Assembly (NCBI GenBank): GCA_032622095.1
Contig: CP136069.1
Location: forward strand, 165,718,394-165,782,393
Reading direction: 5' to 3'
DNA from: Siphonodentalium dalli
Taxonomy: Eukaryota > Mollusca > Scaphopoda > Gadilida > Siphonodentaliidae
Length of the DNA: 64,000 nucleotides
Shown: positions 26,785 through 40,445 of the stretch, piece by piece
Numbering within the stretch: position 1 is the first letter of the stretch
Layout: each line of letters starts with the position of its first letter
Notes under the pieces: model-generated
What the model was told of the DNA's origin: nothing
Database searches by the model: none
Seen by the model: the letters and a program-made list of their open reading frames with translations, nothing else
Program-made: the position numbers and the translations under genes

Positions 26785-29700
26785 GTACAAGAAAACTAAG
26801 ATGCATGCATCAGGTCGGCCGTGAACTATCTACCATAGAATTGTTGTAACTATCGATTATACATTTTTGGAACACCTGTCTGTATGTATGTGTGTATGCA
26901 TGAATGCATGTGTGTATGTGTTATAGACTCTAACACTGCTCGACTGATCCGACTCGGATTTGTTATTTAACGTGTCAACTTGACCTCGCTCATAGGAATG
27001 TTTCTGGACCTTGACCGATCCGACTAAAATTTTGTGTGTAGGACTACTTCGAACCCGGGAGCAATATGGACGGGTCCAATTTCACGTGGGACCATGTTCT
27101 CGAACGTGTTGATATAGGCATGTTTCTGGACCAATTGAACAATAGTTTGGCCAGACGCTGTATATATATACTGGGTACTGTCCAGATGGAGGCGATCACA
27201 AAAAAATCCCTAAATAGTCCGGTCCGAACGAAGTCTAGTACATCAGCTAGTTTAATATATATTTTGGACATTTGTCTGTCTGTTTGTCTGTTAGCTATGG
27301 CCGGGAAAACTGCCGGACAGATTTGACGAAATTTGATACCTAGGGGAAATTATTTCCAGGGAGTATTTTGGACGGGTCAAATCTTGATCCCGACCTGACT
27401 TTGACATTAAAAAAGATCAATTCAAGGTCAAATCTGGTAAAACGGAAGTATTTCAACGAAATTTAATACCTACTGTTACTTTTGTCCCAGGAGTGTTTCG
27501 GGTGGGTCAAATCATGACCCTGACCTGATCTTGACATTCAAAATTGTCAATTCAAGGTCAAATCGGGTAAAGCCGGGCGGATTTCGACGGGTACTTTTGT
27601 CGTGACTTTTGTCCGGGGAGTGTTTTGGACGGGTCAAATCGTGACCCGACATGACGTTCACCTTTAAAATGGTCAATTCAAGGTTACATCGCGCAATTCT
27701 CCGAAAATCAGAGGGGAACATTCCGGACGAAGTCGGGTCCACCAGCTACTATTATATATTTCTAGATTTAGTTACAAACTAAATACCTGTATATTGTACA
27801 AAGAAATGTTTGACAAATATATCTGTATCAATATTACCATACGGGTCATTAAAATAGATACGACGAAACAAATTTTGAAGGGTGCATGTATCAGGTAAAT
27901 TTTTATATTTCAAATGATGACAGGAATGCGGAAAGTTGAAGTACCAACGTAATACTGGCTATCCGAATGAAGAGATATACATGTATATAAAAACCAAAAA
28001 TAGAAGATGAATGCTGGCGACAATGTTTTCCAAAAAAATTCGAAGCATTCGATAGCTCCCATCTAGTTGTCAGCCCGAAGATCAATATGAAGTTTGGTGA
28101 CTATCAGATGAGGGATATGTCTGTACAGTTGCTAAACAATTCAGTCATGCAAAAGAGGATCAAACAGTAAGATACCAAATTGCTGCCTGTGGTAATGCTT
28201 TTTAACGAAATTCGGGAAAATTAGATTACTCTCACCCTGGTTATCCAGAAGATCATTGTGGAATCTGGTGACGATCGGACAAGGGGTGTCGTCTGTAGGA
28301 TCAACCAAATTATTTAGCCATAAAAATAGTAAAATTCAAGATCACCGCTGGCAGTGATGTCTTCACAAGGACAGTTTGAGAACAAAATATGGCTCACATC
28401 TAGCGGTGACCCAAAATATCCACATGAGAAAAAGTTCTCCAATAAAAGCTGGCTGCAGGGTGCGCCAATTGATTCAAATTCGAAATTTAGCAGGGTGTAC
28501 TGCTTTTGGCCATGTTTTTCCCGCAAATTTGATAGACTGATGGACAAAACCACTGAATCCGTTGAATCAATATACATGTATACATGGATTAATTCATATG
28601 CATTGTTATACACAGTACTGGTATATAAAGGTACTGAAAATAACAATAATACTAGTATACACAAAATAAACCATATATCATGGCTATGGGTTCTAATATC
28701 CGAATATGACAGCTTAGAACTTGGTGTGAATTGAAGAGTGGTGGTGTCTCAAGTATATCTAACCCTCCACGTTAGAAAACATGCCATTAAATGTCATAAG
28801 TATAATCTAGCTTGAGGACAGAAGTTATCCATAAAACCCCCTTTAATTCAACCAGGTCCTCGCGCGATGTATGGTCGATCACATGATGATCTAGGGGGGG
28901 ATTATAATTGTTGTATAAAAACAGCACTGCATGTAAATATAAAATAAAATAGTGCTACATCTTATTACAGATTATTGCCATATATAATCAGTGACTATAC
29001 AGACAGTCTGGCAAAATAAAGTTTCAGTGACACTCTATCCGAAGAGGGGAATAATTCCATATGTTACAGTCAATGGAGCAATTATGAATCTGGAAAGGTG
29101 AAATTTCTAACTAATACTAGATATCGACATGACGCGATAACATATAACGTAAATGTAATATGGCCGCTGGCGACCATTTTTTCCTATAAAATTAAAAAAA
29201 TATTTGATAGCTCTCATCTGATAGATCAATATCAAGATAAATATGAAGTTTGGTGATGATCGGGTGAGTGAAGTGGACTGTGCTAAACGGTTTAGTAATG
29301 CTTAAAAAGATGTTTACCTTAATATTTTTATGTTCACTTTATAAACTTCACTGAGTCATCTTTGTCATGTATTGAGTTTGATATCTTTTGTTAACAGTTT
29401 ATAAATCATGTATGTCTCATGTTTGTTATTTTAATTTATGTGTTTATTATCATTAAATAAAGTTGCATTCCTTAAAAAGATTCTTACCTCAATGTTTTTA
29501 TGTTCACTTTATAAACTCCACTGAGTCATCTTTGTCGTGTATTGAATTTGATATATTTTGTTAACAGTTTATAAATTATGTATGTCTCGTGTTCGTTATT
29601 ATATTATATACACTTTATAGTGTGTTTCAGCTGGTTTCAGAACGAAAAAAAAAAATGAATAAAATCAACAAATTTGTAAATTTAAAAACAATTCAAACGT

Positions 29701-30341
29701 TGTTGTATTCCATATCCCAGCCCGGACATATACACCACATTTCAATAATATTCATTGAGAAACAACGGACCAAACGCCATATAGCACCCCGTATGCATCT
29801 TTTATTCCGAGCTGGCCTTTTATTCCGAGTTGGCACACGTCGATTGGGGCGAGTTAGCCCTGGGGCGAATACGCAGATTCCGACACCTTCTCTATTTGCA
29901 GCAGGTATACGTTTACGCTGATTTACGCGTAATTTAATTTACAAAGTTCCCCAATTGGTATCGTAAATAGAGCGACCTTATTTGACAGAGAATGCCTCTG
30001 TTATTGATTATCAAGTTGCTATACATTAAAAACGACAAATTCACATGATCGTTCAAGCGCAGTGGTCTATTTTCCCCATGTTAAAGGACATCCACAAATA
30101 CTAAATAACGCTAACCTACTGCGAATGTTTGACACGACAACTGTTAACATATTTGGGCTGAATTCATCTGACGCGGTATTATTCCTCAAAATAAACAACA
30201 AAACCATCGTTACTTGGAAATGTAGTTTGGGCTAACATTTACATAAATCATCCACATCATTTATCCCGACACACACGTCAGATCCCGACACACACGTCAG
30301 ATGAAAAACAGCCATGAAGTAAACGGCCAAATTGGCCGAAA
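26785..30341 (+). repeat. Long inverted repeat, left arm (3.5 kb)
   Basis: It matches the reverse complement of 35836-39347 along its whole length with scattered differences and small indels. Inside are about three diverged ~130-bp tandem units (27370-27730, GACGGGTCAAATC type) and a ~175-bp direct duplication (about 29300-29630). A conserved ~115-codon frame (28354) seems conserved only because the arm is duplicated. The arms may be two copies of one non-autonomous element; I found no terminal motifs or target duplication. Confidence 0.85.
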
Positions 30342-30574
30342 TTAGGTTAATTAGAATATCATCATGATATTCGATTTGTGTTGGATTGTTGAACAATGTT
30401 GTCAACATGAAAAGACACATTTAAAATAGAATTATATTTTTTTGAAGGTGTCTTTACTTCCTCTTTGATTGTGATACGGGAATCAATATTAATTTTGTTT
30501 AACCCCATGCAGTCGTTTCAAGATCGTTTTTTTTCCTTACTAAAATGTAATTATGTGATCAAATGGATCTCAAA

Positions 30575-30690
30575 TTCGTCGCAATTATATACGAAATGTA
30601 TTCACCTCGTCCATTAAATTCAATTTGAGCCTCGCTAAAGTTGGGCTCAAATCGAATTCAGTGCAATACATTTCGTATAGAATTGCAACT
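30575..30690. repeat. Imperfect hairpin
   Basis: GCAATTATATACGAAATGTA and TACATTTCGTATAGAATTGC face each other around a second pair (CAATTTGAGCC / GGGCTCAAATCG). It is probably a worn MITE. Confidence 0.5.
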
Positions 30691-30936
30691 CATTAGAGAT
30701 CCTCTATATATAGGCATTTTCGGGTTGGTCATAAGAAAAATTCCGCCGAAATATGCTGTTTCAAATTTTATTTGGTCCCTGAATAAATCAGGATATAACA
30801 ATAATATCACAATTTTAAAACAACGATTCGGAATGAAAATAAAATAGTAGATTCAACCATAAAATGAAAATAATATATATGGAAACCATAATAAGATCAG
30901 TTATACAATTATTCAATCTTGTGCTTGCACCAATAA

Positions 30937-31115
30937 CATGTAATGCCTAAATAATCGACTCCTTAACCACAGCAGAATTATGGGTATTTTTTCAGGATTT
31001 AGACAGAAATATGGCTTTTTTCGATGAATGTCAAGAAGCCATATTCCGACTAAATCCAGAAAAATTACCCATAATTCTGCTGTGGTTAAGGAGTCGATTT
31101 TTTATGGCATTACTG
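30937..31115. mobile_element. Mariner-like hairpin MITE, copy 1
   Basis: The arms run inward from about 30951 (CGACTCCTTAACCACAGCAG) and 31100 and are nearly perfect complements. The right end CATTACTGTA matches the copy at 42316-42528; the left end is worn. Confidence 0.65.
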
Positions 31116-31432
31116 TAGATGAAGTTAACATGCTCAACGCTTAGATATAACATATGCACACGGGGTGTGCATTCCGAGTTTCTAAGAGAACTTCAATCAT
31201 AAACATGTAACTTATACGCCATCACGTGACCCTGTTACAAATAACACACTTCCATTTCCTCAATACAACACTTCCATTTCCTCAATATAGATTCAAATTC
31301 ATTAACACATTCAAACAGCCATTGCACACCGTTTAATTACTCTGATGCGCCTGATCGGTGACGTCAACGTCGCGGTCATGACGACTGAGTGCACGTTATT
31401 GTGGTGCTTCACGTGTGAGTTTGATGGTTTGC

Positions 31433-31791
31433 TCTAGTCCAAGTCTGTCCGTACGTAAACCAGCTAAAATATTGGGATAGCGAGATGTGTGTTCGTACTT
31501 TTAAAAAAAATATGTAAACATTGCGATCTAATGTATTTTCAACATTGAACTACCACTTTCAATTGGCAACTGTTGTGGGGTTCAAAACATATAACATGTT
31601 TTCTACGGAATAAGCTAGTTTATTGTCACAATTGTGATATTGTATTACATGTATTCGTGGTGTTATGTGACCTGGACACTAACGCGTAAATCCCGTTATA
31701 AGATGGCTGTGCAGGCGGTCTCGGGCGTAAAATAGTATCTCGCTACCTCAATATCTTAGCTGGTTTACGTACGAGCAGACTTGGACTAGGA
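31433..31791. mobile_element. ~360-bp MITE with ~60-bp inverted repeats
   Basis: CTAGTCCAAGTCTGTCCGTA and the following 40 bp at 31435-31495 are the reverse complement of 31733-31790 (GCTGGTTTACGTACGAGCAG and neighbours). There is no coding region. Confidence 0.65.
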
Positions 31792-32923
31792 CTATTCATG
31801 CCTATTGATAGCAATTATCAACTCCGAGAACTTGGGATGTACCTGAGAAAAAGCAAATGTTTCGGACAGGCACGTTCCACCGTTGCGACTGCATGCGGCA
31901 CACGTGTAGTCCTGATAATAGATAGGTTCCGCTTGTAACTTTTGGCGTGTAGCTTGTAGGGTAAATGGCGCCATATCATAGCGACAATGTGTACAGAAGG
32001 CAGACAAATTTGAGGAAGTTGGGGAAGATTTCATTACATTGATTTGGGATTATGCTGTTTTTGGACCGAGTCCCATCCCGTTACTCTTCTATAACAGAAT
32101 CGTGGGCAGGAGTTTATTGCTTGTATGTCTTCACATTATGTCAAATGGAAGCTTTGCGTATATGGGCATAGAGGGCAGCCTTTCCCAAGCATGATGATAT
32201 CAAACATGCATATAAAAGAGGTCCTTTATATATATGTCAAAGGAACGATAGTTATAAGTCAACAAAGCCTCATTTGTTTTCCAGAGAATTTCGATTTGTC
32301 GCCCTGTCAGAAAGAGCTGGTAAACAGTATATTAAATAATCATATCATCACTATTACCTTTTCTATCACGGTAAATGATATATGAATACATATTAATAGC
32401 GGACAAGTCAGATGATTAATCACATTCATGGCTTCACGTGTACAAGTAGTATACGTCTTTTAAATGATCCCGTTTTAGAAGTACAACGGGCGGGAATCAA
32501 GCTATAGTGGACCAAACGACTTGGTCTAACACACGTTATGACCAATCGAATAGAGCATGAGAACAATTAAACAGTGTCGTACGCTTTAAAGATGTATTCA
32601 GGATTCCAGGGATCAATACTATCAAACTTCTACGCATGTACAAGACCGTAAACTTTCTAGTACTATATATAATCACCAATAATACACGGGTGTCAGTACT
32701 TTCTCGTGGGACTATTATCCCGCACTCGAGGTATCGCTCCGCCAACAAATCTCGTGCGATAATTTCGTCAAAATCCAGACACTCATGCGGTTATATCTAT
32801 ATATTAGCACACTATTAATAGAAACGACCTATTATAGGGCTTTGAACGATTTACTTAGTGATCTGTAATATAAGACTTATAGTATTGACCCCAGATATCC
32901 AGTTGCAGCGTTAACATATTATT
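31792..32923. other. No gene recognised
   Basis: AT-rich sequence downstream of the activin-like gene; short open frames only, none with recognisable features. Confidence 0.4.
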
Positions 32924-32927
32924 TTAA

Positions 32928-33182
32928 CCCTTCCATGGCTGGATCTTCCTGAAATTTTGTGAAAACCCTGTGTCAATACATTCTCTTATATGTGCGAGTC
33001 CCCCATTTGGGAGCCTCGTATATATAAGAGAATTTAGCATAACAATATTATTACCTTGACCTTGTAATCCAGTGCATTATCTTATATATGCTAGGCTCCA
33101 TATGGGAGACTCGCATATATAAGCGAATGGACTGGCACGGAATATTTAATGCTGAAACAGCGCAGCTCCCGTCATGAAAGGG
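32928..33182. mobile_element. TTAA-flanked MITE with two internal hairpins, copy 1
   Basis: TTAA at 32924-32927, a terminus CCCTTCCATGG, and the opposite terminus CCGTCATGAAAGGG followed by CTAA. The TTAA target and CCCTTT end are typical of the piggyBac superfamily. Inside are two ~65-bp hairpins of the type TTCTCTTATATATGCGAG / CTCGCATATATAAGAGAA. Copies lie at 48298-48559 and 57995-58586. Confidence 0.7.
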
Positions 33183-33517
33183 CTAAAGCAGTAAAATGTC
33201 GCTGCTTTGTTTAAATTAATACATATTTTTTGGGAAAATTATCGTTCTAGTTCTTGATGTCCTCTGACTCATTGGAGTATTAAAATAATAAATGTCTTAC
33301 GGTCTATATATCTAAACACAAAGTTTAAACGTTGCTTCTTTCATTTCAAACATGATACTTTAAACACAATATATATTTTAAATCAGAAGCAAATTATGTT
33401 TTGTGTAGTGATAGTATTTGGAAGCCCTGAATACATTTTAAGAATTGCGTTCCCTGACTTAGCTGTGTATACCAACTTTTCCATGAGACAAGTTATTGAG
33501 TAATTTCAAATATAAAC

Positions 33518-34293
33518 TTATGAGCAATGGCAGTCACCGACAATCATATCTTGGTGGTTCGTGAATGTCAAGCTCCCGTCGTCGTCATAATGAAGCAGAG
33601 TTAGGGGCTTCATGTCCGTCGCTGTACAACATGGAGCAGGAATTTTCTTTGGATTTTTGCGGTGCATGGAAGACTTGATCCCAGCGAATGTATTAGCTAG
33701 CTTATAGCGAAATGGACACGAACCTTCACAGTAATGGGCCATGAATCCTTCAGGTGCGATAACCCACGAGTCCCAGCCAATATCAGCGAAAGAAACCCAC
33801 ATTTTCTTTCTACAACATTTCGTTTCGTGGCCGTCTTCATCACAGTCTTTCTTCTCTTCCTCTCTTTTTACCCGTCCAAGAATATCAACTTCCTTGAAAG
33901 ACACTTCCAAATATGGATTAATGTCGGAATCGTCTGCTTCTAGTTTATATGGACTATTTATCACGACTTCAATAGAAGAATCGTCTTTGACATATTTTTG
34001 GAAAATACCCGTAATATCGATTGACATTTTGTTCGTCCTTGACCGCTGTAAGTGTCGAGATAACACAAGTTCACGGTCGCCAGTTTTCACATCTGTGTGG
34101 AATATCTTTATCGTTGTTTTTCTGTGTGAAGAGGAATCGCGGTTCACGTTATTTCTCGTGAGATTAAAGAAGTTCAGTGTGGCGGAGTAGACTGTGGTGT
34201 TTTTCAGTGGATTGCTTATGGATGGAATGTTTACGTTAAATTCGGCGTAGTGGACAGCGTGTCTGTGTCTGGCAACTCTGTGCTTTCTCTTTC
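33518..34293 (-). CDS. Activin/inhibin-beta-like TGF-beta ligand, exon 2
   Basis: This exon encodes 257 codons plus the last two bases of a split codon. It opens with the rest of the propeptide, including two N-glycosylation sites (NTT, NLT), then a furin site RVKR and a 114-residue mature domain. That domain has nine cysteines in the activin/myostatin pattern (DC, CC, C-EGS-C, PCC, DC, HC) and the signature GWDSWVIAPEGFMAHYCEGS, ending VGDCHCS. The acceptor is CTATATTCCAG just before 34293. Its phase fits the donor after 52894, giving a 381-residue preproprotein in two exons, like vertebrate inhibin-beta genes. Secreted ligands of this type signal through type I/II serine kinase receptors to SMADs. 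The exact subfamily needs a tree. Confidence 0.9.
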
Positions 34294-34689
34294 CTGGAAT
34301 ATAGATGGGAGAGTATGAAATAATGTACACTCGTTTTACGAAGAGTTTTCAAACAATATATTTCACAATCAGATTAGTCCAATACACAGTTGTTGGAAAT
34401 TATTATCAAAATCCAATGATAAATACACACACCATTAGTTCAATAATAATAATATACAGACAAGCATGGAAAGCTGGCCAATTTACTGGATTCAGAGTCA
34501 ACCGGACTCCCGCTACCACAACTAGTTTCAAGTCCTATTTCAGCATAAAAAATGTATCAGTTGTAAAAATATTTCTTTCACTCAATCAACTATATATATA
34601 TATGCCTTGAAAGTAACACTGCAAATCCGAAATGATTTGGCAATTCTTGCAACATTTATTAATATGAATTGCCAACACAAAAATTGAAA

Positions 34690-34780
34690 ATCTGACGAGT
34701 CGCCATCCGAGTCACAGGCTATAATTAGAAGCACGGATTAGTTATGACGTTACAATCTCAGATGGCGACTCGTCAATCTC
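34690..34780. repeat. Hairpin with GACGAGTCGCCATC arms
   Basis: CTGACGAGTCGCCATC at about 34692 and GATGGCGACTCGTCAA at about 34760 are inverted copies separated by ~50 bp. Confidence 0.55.
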
Positions 34781-35239
34781 ACACAGGAGCTTTTCATATT
34801 TGTCTGTATTATTATTGAAGTAATGGTATGTGTACTTATCAGCGGATTTTGATAAAATCTTCCAACAACTGTGGTCCAATATGAACCTATTTTCACGAGG
34901 ATGTGTTGAATATATACATGCATACGCGTCCACCAATGGTGCGAGATAGTTGTTAATATTTATTTGAAGACGAATCGGGACTCAAGACTAAGAGTTATAA
35001 CAAGAATATAGTTTAATAAAATATACACATTAAAGATACTCAATCCGATTCGATGGTCCCCATATCATCAATTTCAAAAACAACAATTTTTTTTTGAAAT
35101 GCCGCTTCAGTTATCAGAATCGATTAATTGCCCAAAAATAATGCTAACCACAGTCAACTATAGTATAAAATTGCTCAAAACCTGTTATTTATCAACATTT
35201 TACTCAACGAAATTTGGCAGTTTGTCAAATATCTGACAC

Positions 35240-35446
35240 AATTTGGTCAGAGAAAGTCTTCTCGTCGACTGTTTACTGGGCCACATAAAATTATCCATGG
35301 TGAAAAATAATAGATTTTAAACATCGATATCTGCTCACTCTGAGCTTTGATGGGTAGGTTCATCGACTCGATTCGAATATTTTTTACCCCCCAAAGCCAA
35401 GGAAATAGTAATTTGCGAGTGTTACTTCGGATTATGCATCTTTAAG
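35240..35446 (+). repeat. Family A repeat, copy 2
   Basis: Same orientation and block order as 21143-21361, ending CGGATTATGCATCTTTAA. Confidence 0.7.
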
Positions 35447-35835
35447 TTCACGTCACCCTTGCCATTGAAGTTGAACACACTCATCCCGCACACAGACGGT
35501 GCATGAGGTCGCAATTCGGATGTTGTAAACCATCCATGTCCCATATACATACGTTCATGTTCGTCAGTACAGGTTCGAATGCGGTGTATGGTATATAAGT
35601 ACTACGTTATGTATAAGACTGTCGCCCTTTAATAACCATTCATTCAACTATAGCTATATAATGTGCTCTATATTGCACAATGTCATATTTGGCCATGACT
35701 TGACCCATTAAATAGCCCAGTTGTTATGTTGCTGTGGATGCACCACATGATAGCACAATAATGTGCAAAAAATACCGAAATCAAAAGACTTAAAGTGGCA
35801 GACACGGATTAATAAATCAAATGTCCTTTTAGTCA

Positions 35836-38800
35836 TTTCGGCCAATTTGGCCGGTTACTTCATGTCTGTTTTTCATCTGACGTGTGTGTCGAATAAATGA
35901 TGTGGAGGATTTATGTAAATGTTAGCCCAAATTACATTTCCAAGTAACGATGGTTTTGTTGTTTATTTTGAGGAATAATACCGCGTCAGATGAATTCAGC
36001 CCAAATATGTTAACAGTTGTCGTGTAAAACATTCGGCAGTAGGTTAGCGTGATTTAGTATTTGTGGATGTCCTTTAACATGGGGAAAATAGACTACTGCG
36101 CTTGAACGAGCATGTGAATTTGTCGTTTTAATGTATAGCAACTTGATAATCAATAACAGAGGCCTTCTCTGTCAAATATGGTCGCTCTATTTACGGTATT
36201 AATTGCGGAACTTTCTAAAGTAAACTACGCGTAAACGGATACATACGGTAAATTATAGAAGGTGCCGGAATCGGCCTAATCGCCCCAGGGCCAACTCGCC
36301 CCAGTCGACGTGTGTCAATTCGGTACCTACTATAACATGTACCCGAGGATGAGTCTGGCTCGGAATAAAATATGCATACGGGTGTTATATAGCGTTTTGT
36401 CCGTTGTTTCTCAATGAATATTATTGAAATTTGGTGTATATGTCCGGGCTGGGACATGGAATACAACAACGTTTGAATTGTTTTTAAATTTACAAATTTG
36501 TTGATTTTATTCATATTTTTTTTCGTTCTGAAAACACACTATAAAGTGTATATAATATAATAACGAACACGAGACATACATAATTTATAAAGTGTTAACA
36601 AAAGATATCAAATTCAATACATGACAAAGATGACTCAGTGGAGTTTATAAAGTGAACATAAAAACATTGAGGTAAGAATCTTTTTAAGGAATGCAACTTT
36701 ATTTAATGATAATAAACACATAAATTAAAATAACAAACATGAGACATACATAATTTATAAACTGTTAACAAAAGATATCAAACTCAATACATGATAAAGA
36801 TGACTCAGTGAAGTTTATAAAGTGAACATAACAATATTAAGGTTAGAATCTTTTTAAGCATTACCAAACCGTTTAGCACAGACCACAGTCCACTTCACTC
36901 ATCCGATCATCACCAAACTTCATATTTATCTTGATATTGATCTATCAGATGAGAGCTATCAAATATTTTTTTAATTTCATAGGAAAAAATGGTCGCCAGC
37001 GGCCATATTGCATTTACGTTATATGTTATCGCGTTATGTCGATATCTAGTATTACTTAGAAATTTCACCTTTCCAGATTCATAATTGCTCCATTGACTGT
37101 AACAGATGAAATTATTCCCCTCTTCGGATAGAGTGTCACTGAAACTTTATTTTGTCAGACTGTCTGTATAATCACTGATTATATATGGCAATAATCTGTA
37201 ATAAGATGTAGGACTATTTTATTTTATATTTACACGCAGTGCTGTTTTTATACAACAATTATAATACCCCCTAGATCATCATGTGATCTACCATACATCG
37301 CGCGAGGACCTGGTTGAATTAAGGGGGGTTTTATGGATCACGTCTGTCCTCAAGCTAGATTATACTTATGACATTTAATGGCATGTTCCTAACGTGGAGG
37401 GTTAGATATGCTTGAGAAACCACCACTCTTTAATTCACACCAAGTTCTCAGCTGTCATGAACCCATAGCCATGATATATGGTTTATTTTATGTATACTAG
37501 TAATATAGTTATATTCAGTACCTTTATATACCAGTACTGTGTATAACAATGCATATAAATTAATCCATGTATACATGTATATTGATTCAACGGATTCAGT
37601 GGTTTTGTCCATCAGTCTATCAAATTTGCGGGGAAAACATGGCCACAAGCAGTACACACTGCTAAATTTCGAATTTGAATCAATTGGCGCACCCTGCAGC
37701 CAGCTTTTATTGGAGAACTTTTTCTCATGTGGATAGTTTGGGTCACCGCTAGATGTGAGCCATATTTTGTTCTCAAACTGTCCTTGTGAAGACATCACTG
37801 CCAGCGGTGATCTTCAATTTTACTATTTTTATGGCTAAATAAATTGGTTGATCCTACAGACGACACCCCTTGTCCGATCGTCACCAGATTCCACAATGAT
37901 CTTCTGGATAACCAGCGTGAGAGTAATCTAATTTTCCCGAATTTCGTTAAAAAACATTAACACAGGCAGCAATTTGGTATCTTACTCTTTGATCCTCTTT
38001 TGCGTGACTGAATTGTTTAGCAACTGTACAGACATATCCCTCATCTGATAGTCACCAAACTTCATATTGATCTTCGGGCTGACAACTAGATGGGAGCTAT
38101 CGAATGCTTTGAATTTTTTTTGGAAAACATTGTCGCCAGCAGTCATCTTCTATTTTAGTTTTTATATACATGTATATCTCTTCATGCGGATAGCCAGTAT
38201 TACGTAGGTACTTCAACTTTCCGCATTCCTGTCATCATTTGAAAAATAAAAATTTACCTGATACATGCACCCTTCAAATTTTGTTTCGTCGTATCTATTT
38301 TAATGACCCGCATGCTAATATTGATACAGATATATTTGTCAAATATTTCTTTGTACAATATACAGGTATTTAGTTTGTAACTAAATCTCGAAATATATAA
38401 TAGTAGCTGGTGGACCCGACTTCGTCCGGGATGTTCCCCTCTGATTTTCGGAGAATTGCGCGATTTAACCTTGAATTGACTATTTTAAAGGTGAAGGTCA
38501 TGTCGGGGTCACGATTTGACCCGTCCAAAACACTCCCCGGACAAAAGTCACGACAAAAGTACCCGTCGAAATCCGCCCGGCTTTACCCGATTTGACCTTG
38601 AATTGACAATTTTGAATGTCAAGATCAGGTCAGGGTCATGATTTGACCCACCCGAAACACTCCTGGGACAAAAGTAACAGTAGGTATCAAATTTCGTTGA
38701 AATACTTCCGTTTTACCAGATTGGACCTTGAATTGATCTTTTTGAATGTCAAAGTCAGGTCGGGATCAACATTTGACCCGTCCAAAATACTCCCTGGAAA

Positions 38801-39347
38801 TAATTTCCCCTAGGTATCAAATTTCGTCAAATCTGTCAGGCAGTTTTCCCGACCATAGCTAACAGACAAACAGACAGACAAATGTCCAAAAAAATTATTA
38901 GACTAGCTGATGTACTCGACTTCGTTCGGGCTAGTTAGGGATTTTTTTGTGATCGCCTCCATCTGGACAGTACCCAGTATATACAGCGTCTGGCCAAACT
39001 ATTGTTCAATTGGTCCAGAAACATGCCTATATCAGCACGTTCGAGAACATGGTCCCACGTGAAATTGGACCCGTCCATATTGCTCCCGGGATCGAAGTAG
39101 TCCTACACACAAATTTTTAGTCGGATCGGTCAAGGTCCAGAAACATGCCTATGAGCGAGGTCAAGTTGACACATTAAATACCAAATTCGAGCAGTGTTAG
39201 AGTCTAAAACACATACACACATGCATTCATGCATACACACATACATACATACAGACAGGTGTTTCAAAATGTATAATCGATAGCTACAACAATTCTATGG
39301 TAGATAGTTCACGGCCGACCTGATGCATGCATCTCAGTTTTCTTGTA
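35836..39347 (-). repeat. Long inverted repeat, right arm (3.5 kb)
   Basis: The reverse complement of 26785-30341. The inner ends (GGCCAATTTGGCCG) are at 35836 and 30341, the outer ends (TTTTCTTGTA) at 39347 and 26785. The ~130-bp tandem units recur at about 38450-38810 and the ~175-bp duplication at about 36550-36860. It lies in the intron of the activin-like gene. Confidence 0.85.
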
Positions 39348-39756
39348 TTACATTGGCGACAAAGTGTTGACACATCAAACAGGCAATATCATCCGGTTGA
39401 TGCACGTTTTAATAATTAAGAGTTGTACGCCTTGTTGAGTCTGTTAATTTGATGACATGACGCCTTTGCCGCTGCAAGTTCGTAGTCGAACTTATTCGTG
39501 ATAAACGGTATAATTATTCTCGGGTCAATCCGTTTAAAGTTAGCGAGCACATTAGTACATTAATAATTTTTTTAACGACAAGCCTAATTAAACATTCTAC
39601 TTGTTATCCGATAACAATCAAACGCATGGACAATTGGACATGCAGATTCTTATTGTTGAGATACGAGCAAATAAAATTTGTGAAAATACCGATGCCTCTA
39701 ATTAAAAGTTAATACCTCCGATACCTTCAATTTTTAAATAGCACGCGAAATTGCTC

Positions 39757-39925
39757 AGTTTAAAGATGCATAATCCGAATTAACTCTCGTATATTACTAT
39801 TTCTTTGGCTTCGGGGGTAAACAATATTTGATTCGAGTCGAGGGACCCACCCATCAAAACTCAAAGTTGTCAGATATCGATTTTTGAAATCTGTGATTTT
39901 TCACCACCTGGAATATTTGGCGGCC
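39757..39925 (-). repeat. Family A repeat, copy 3
   Basis: Opposite orientation to 21143-21361; begins TTTAAAGATGCATAATCCGA. Confidence 0.7.
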
Positions 39926-40194
39926 TGGAAAATATTCGACGAATGCCGATCGACATACACGCGATACCAAATTGCGTTGAACAAAATGTTGATATATAAC
40001 ACTTGTTGGGCATGTTAGAGACTGTAGTACAAACATATTTATTTTCGTTTTTAATAAGAAATATGAATTTATCGTCATCATTCCATTGAAATTCGGGTAT
40101 TTGTGCTAAAATTTCAATGAAAAATCTTTCGCGCGTTTCACTATACTTCATACATTGCATAACAAAGATGACACATGAGCTCGTTAAAATGGGG

Positions 40195-40445
40195 TTTTGA
40201 TGGCCAAAAATCGACATTCAAAAGATGGAGTTGTATTCCGTTTTAATTTATAAATTATTTGTTGTCAACCAACAACAATTCCAATGACCGCCTCTTATAA
40301 AGAGCGTCCGTCGCCCAAAAGCGGTAGATAATAAAGAGCATTCTCAATTATGAGCTTTTGTAGTCATCTTCGATGTATTACTTATGGATGCTTTTGTGGA
40401 TGTTCGCGATACCTGTGTGATGCGAATGATGTTATTGCACATACA
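40195..40445 (-). repeat. Dispersed ~250-bp repeat, family B, copy 1
   Basis: Read in reverse it matches 50085-50355 and 53925-54165: CTCACAATTGAGAA, CTCTTTATTATATA, an AAGAGGCG block and a TCTTTTGAAAATCGAC block in the same order. It contains two ATAAAGAGC words. Confidence 0.6.

Noticed and set aside
28354-28734. 126-codon frame conserved between the two arms of the long inverted repeat (other copy 37448-37798, minus)
   Set aside because: Conserved only because the whole arm is duplicated; there are no domain features, and the flanking DNA is equally conserved.
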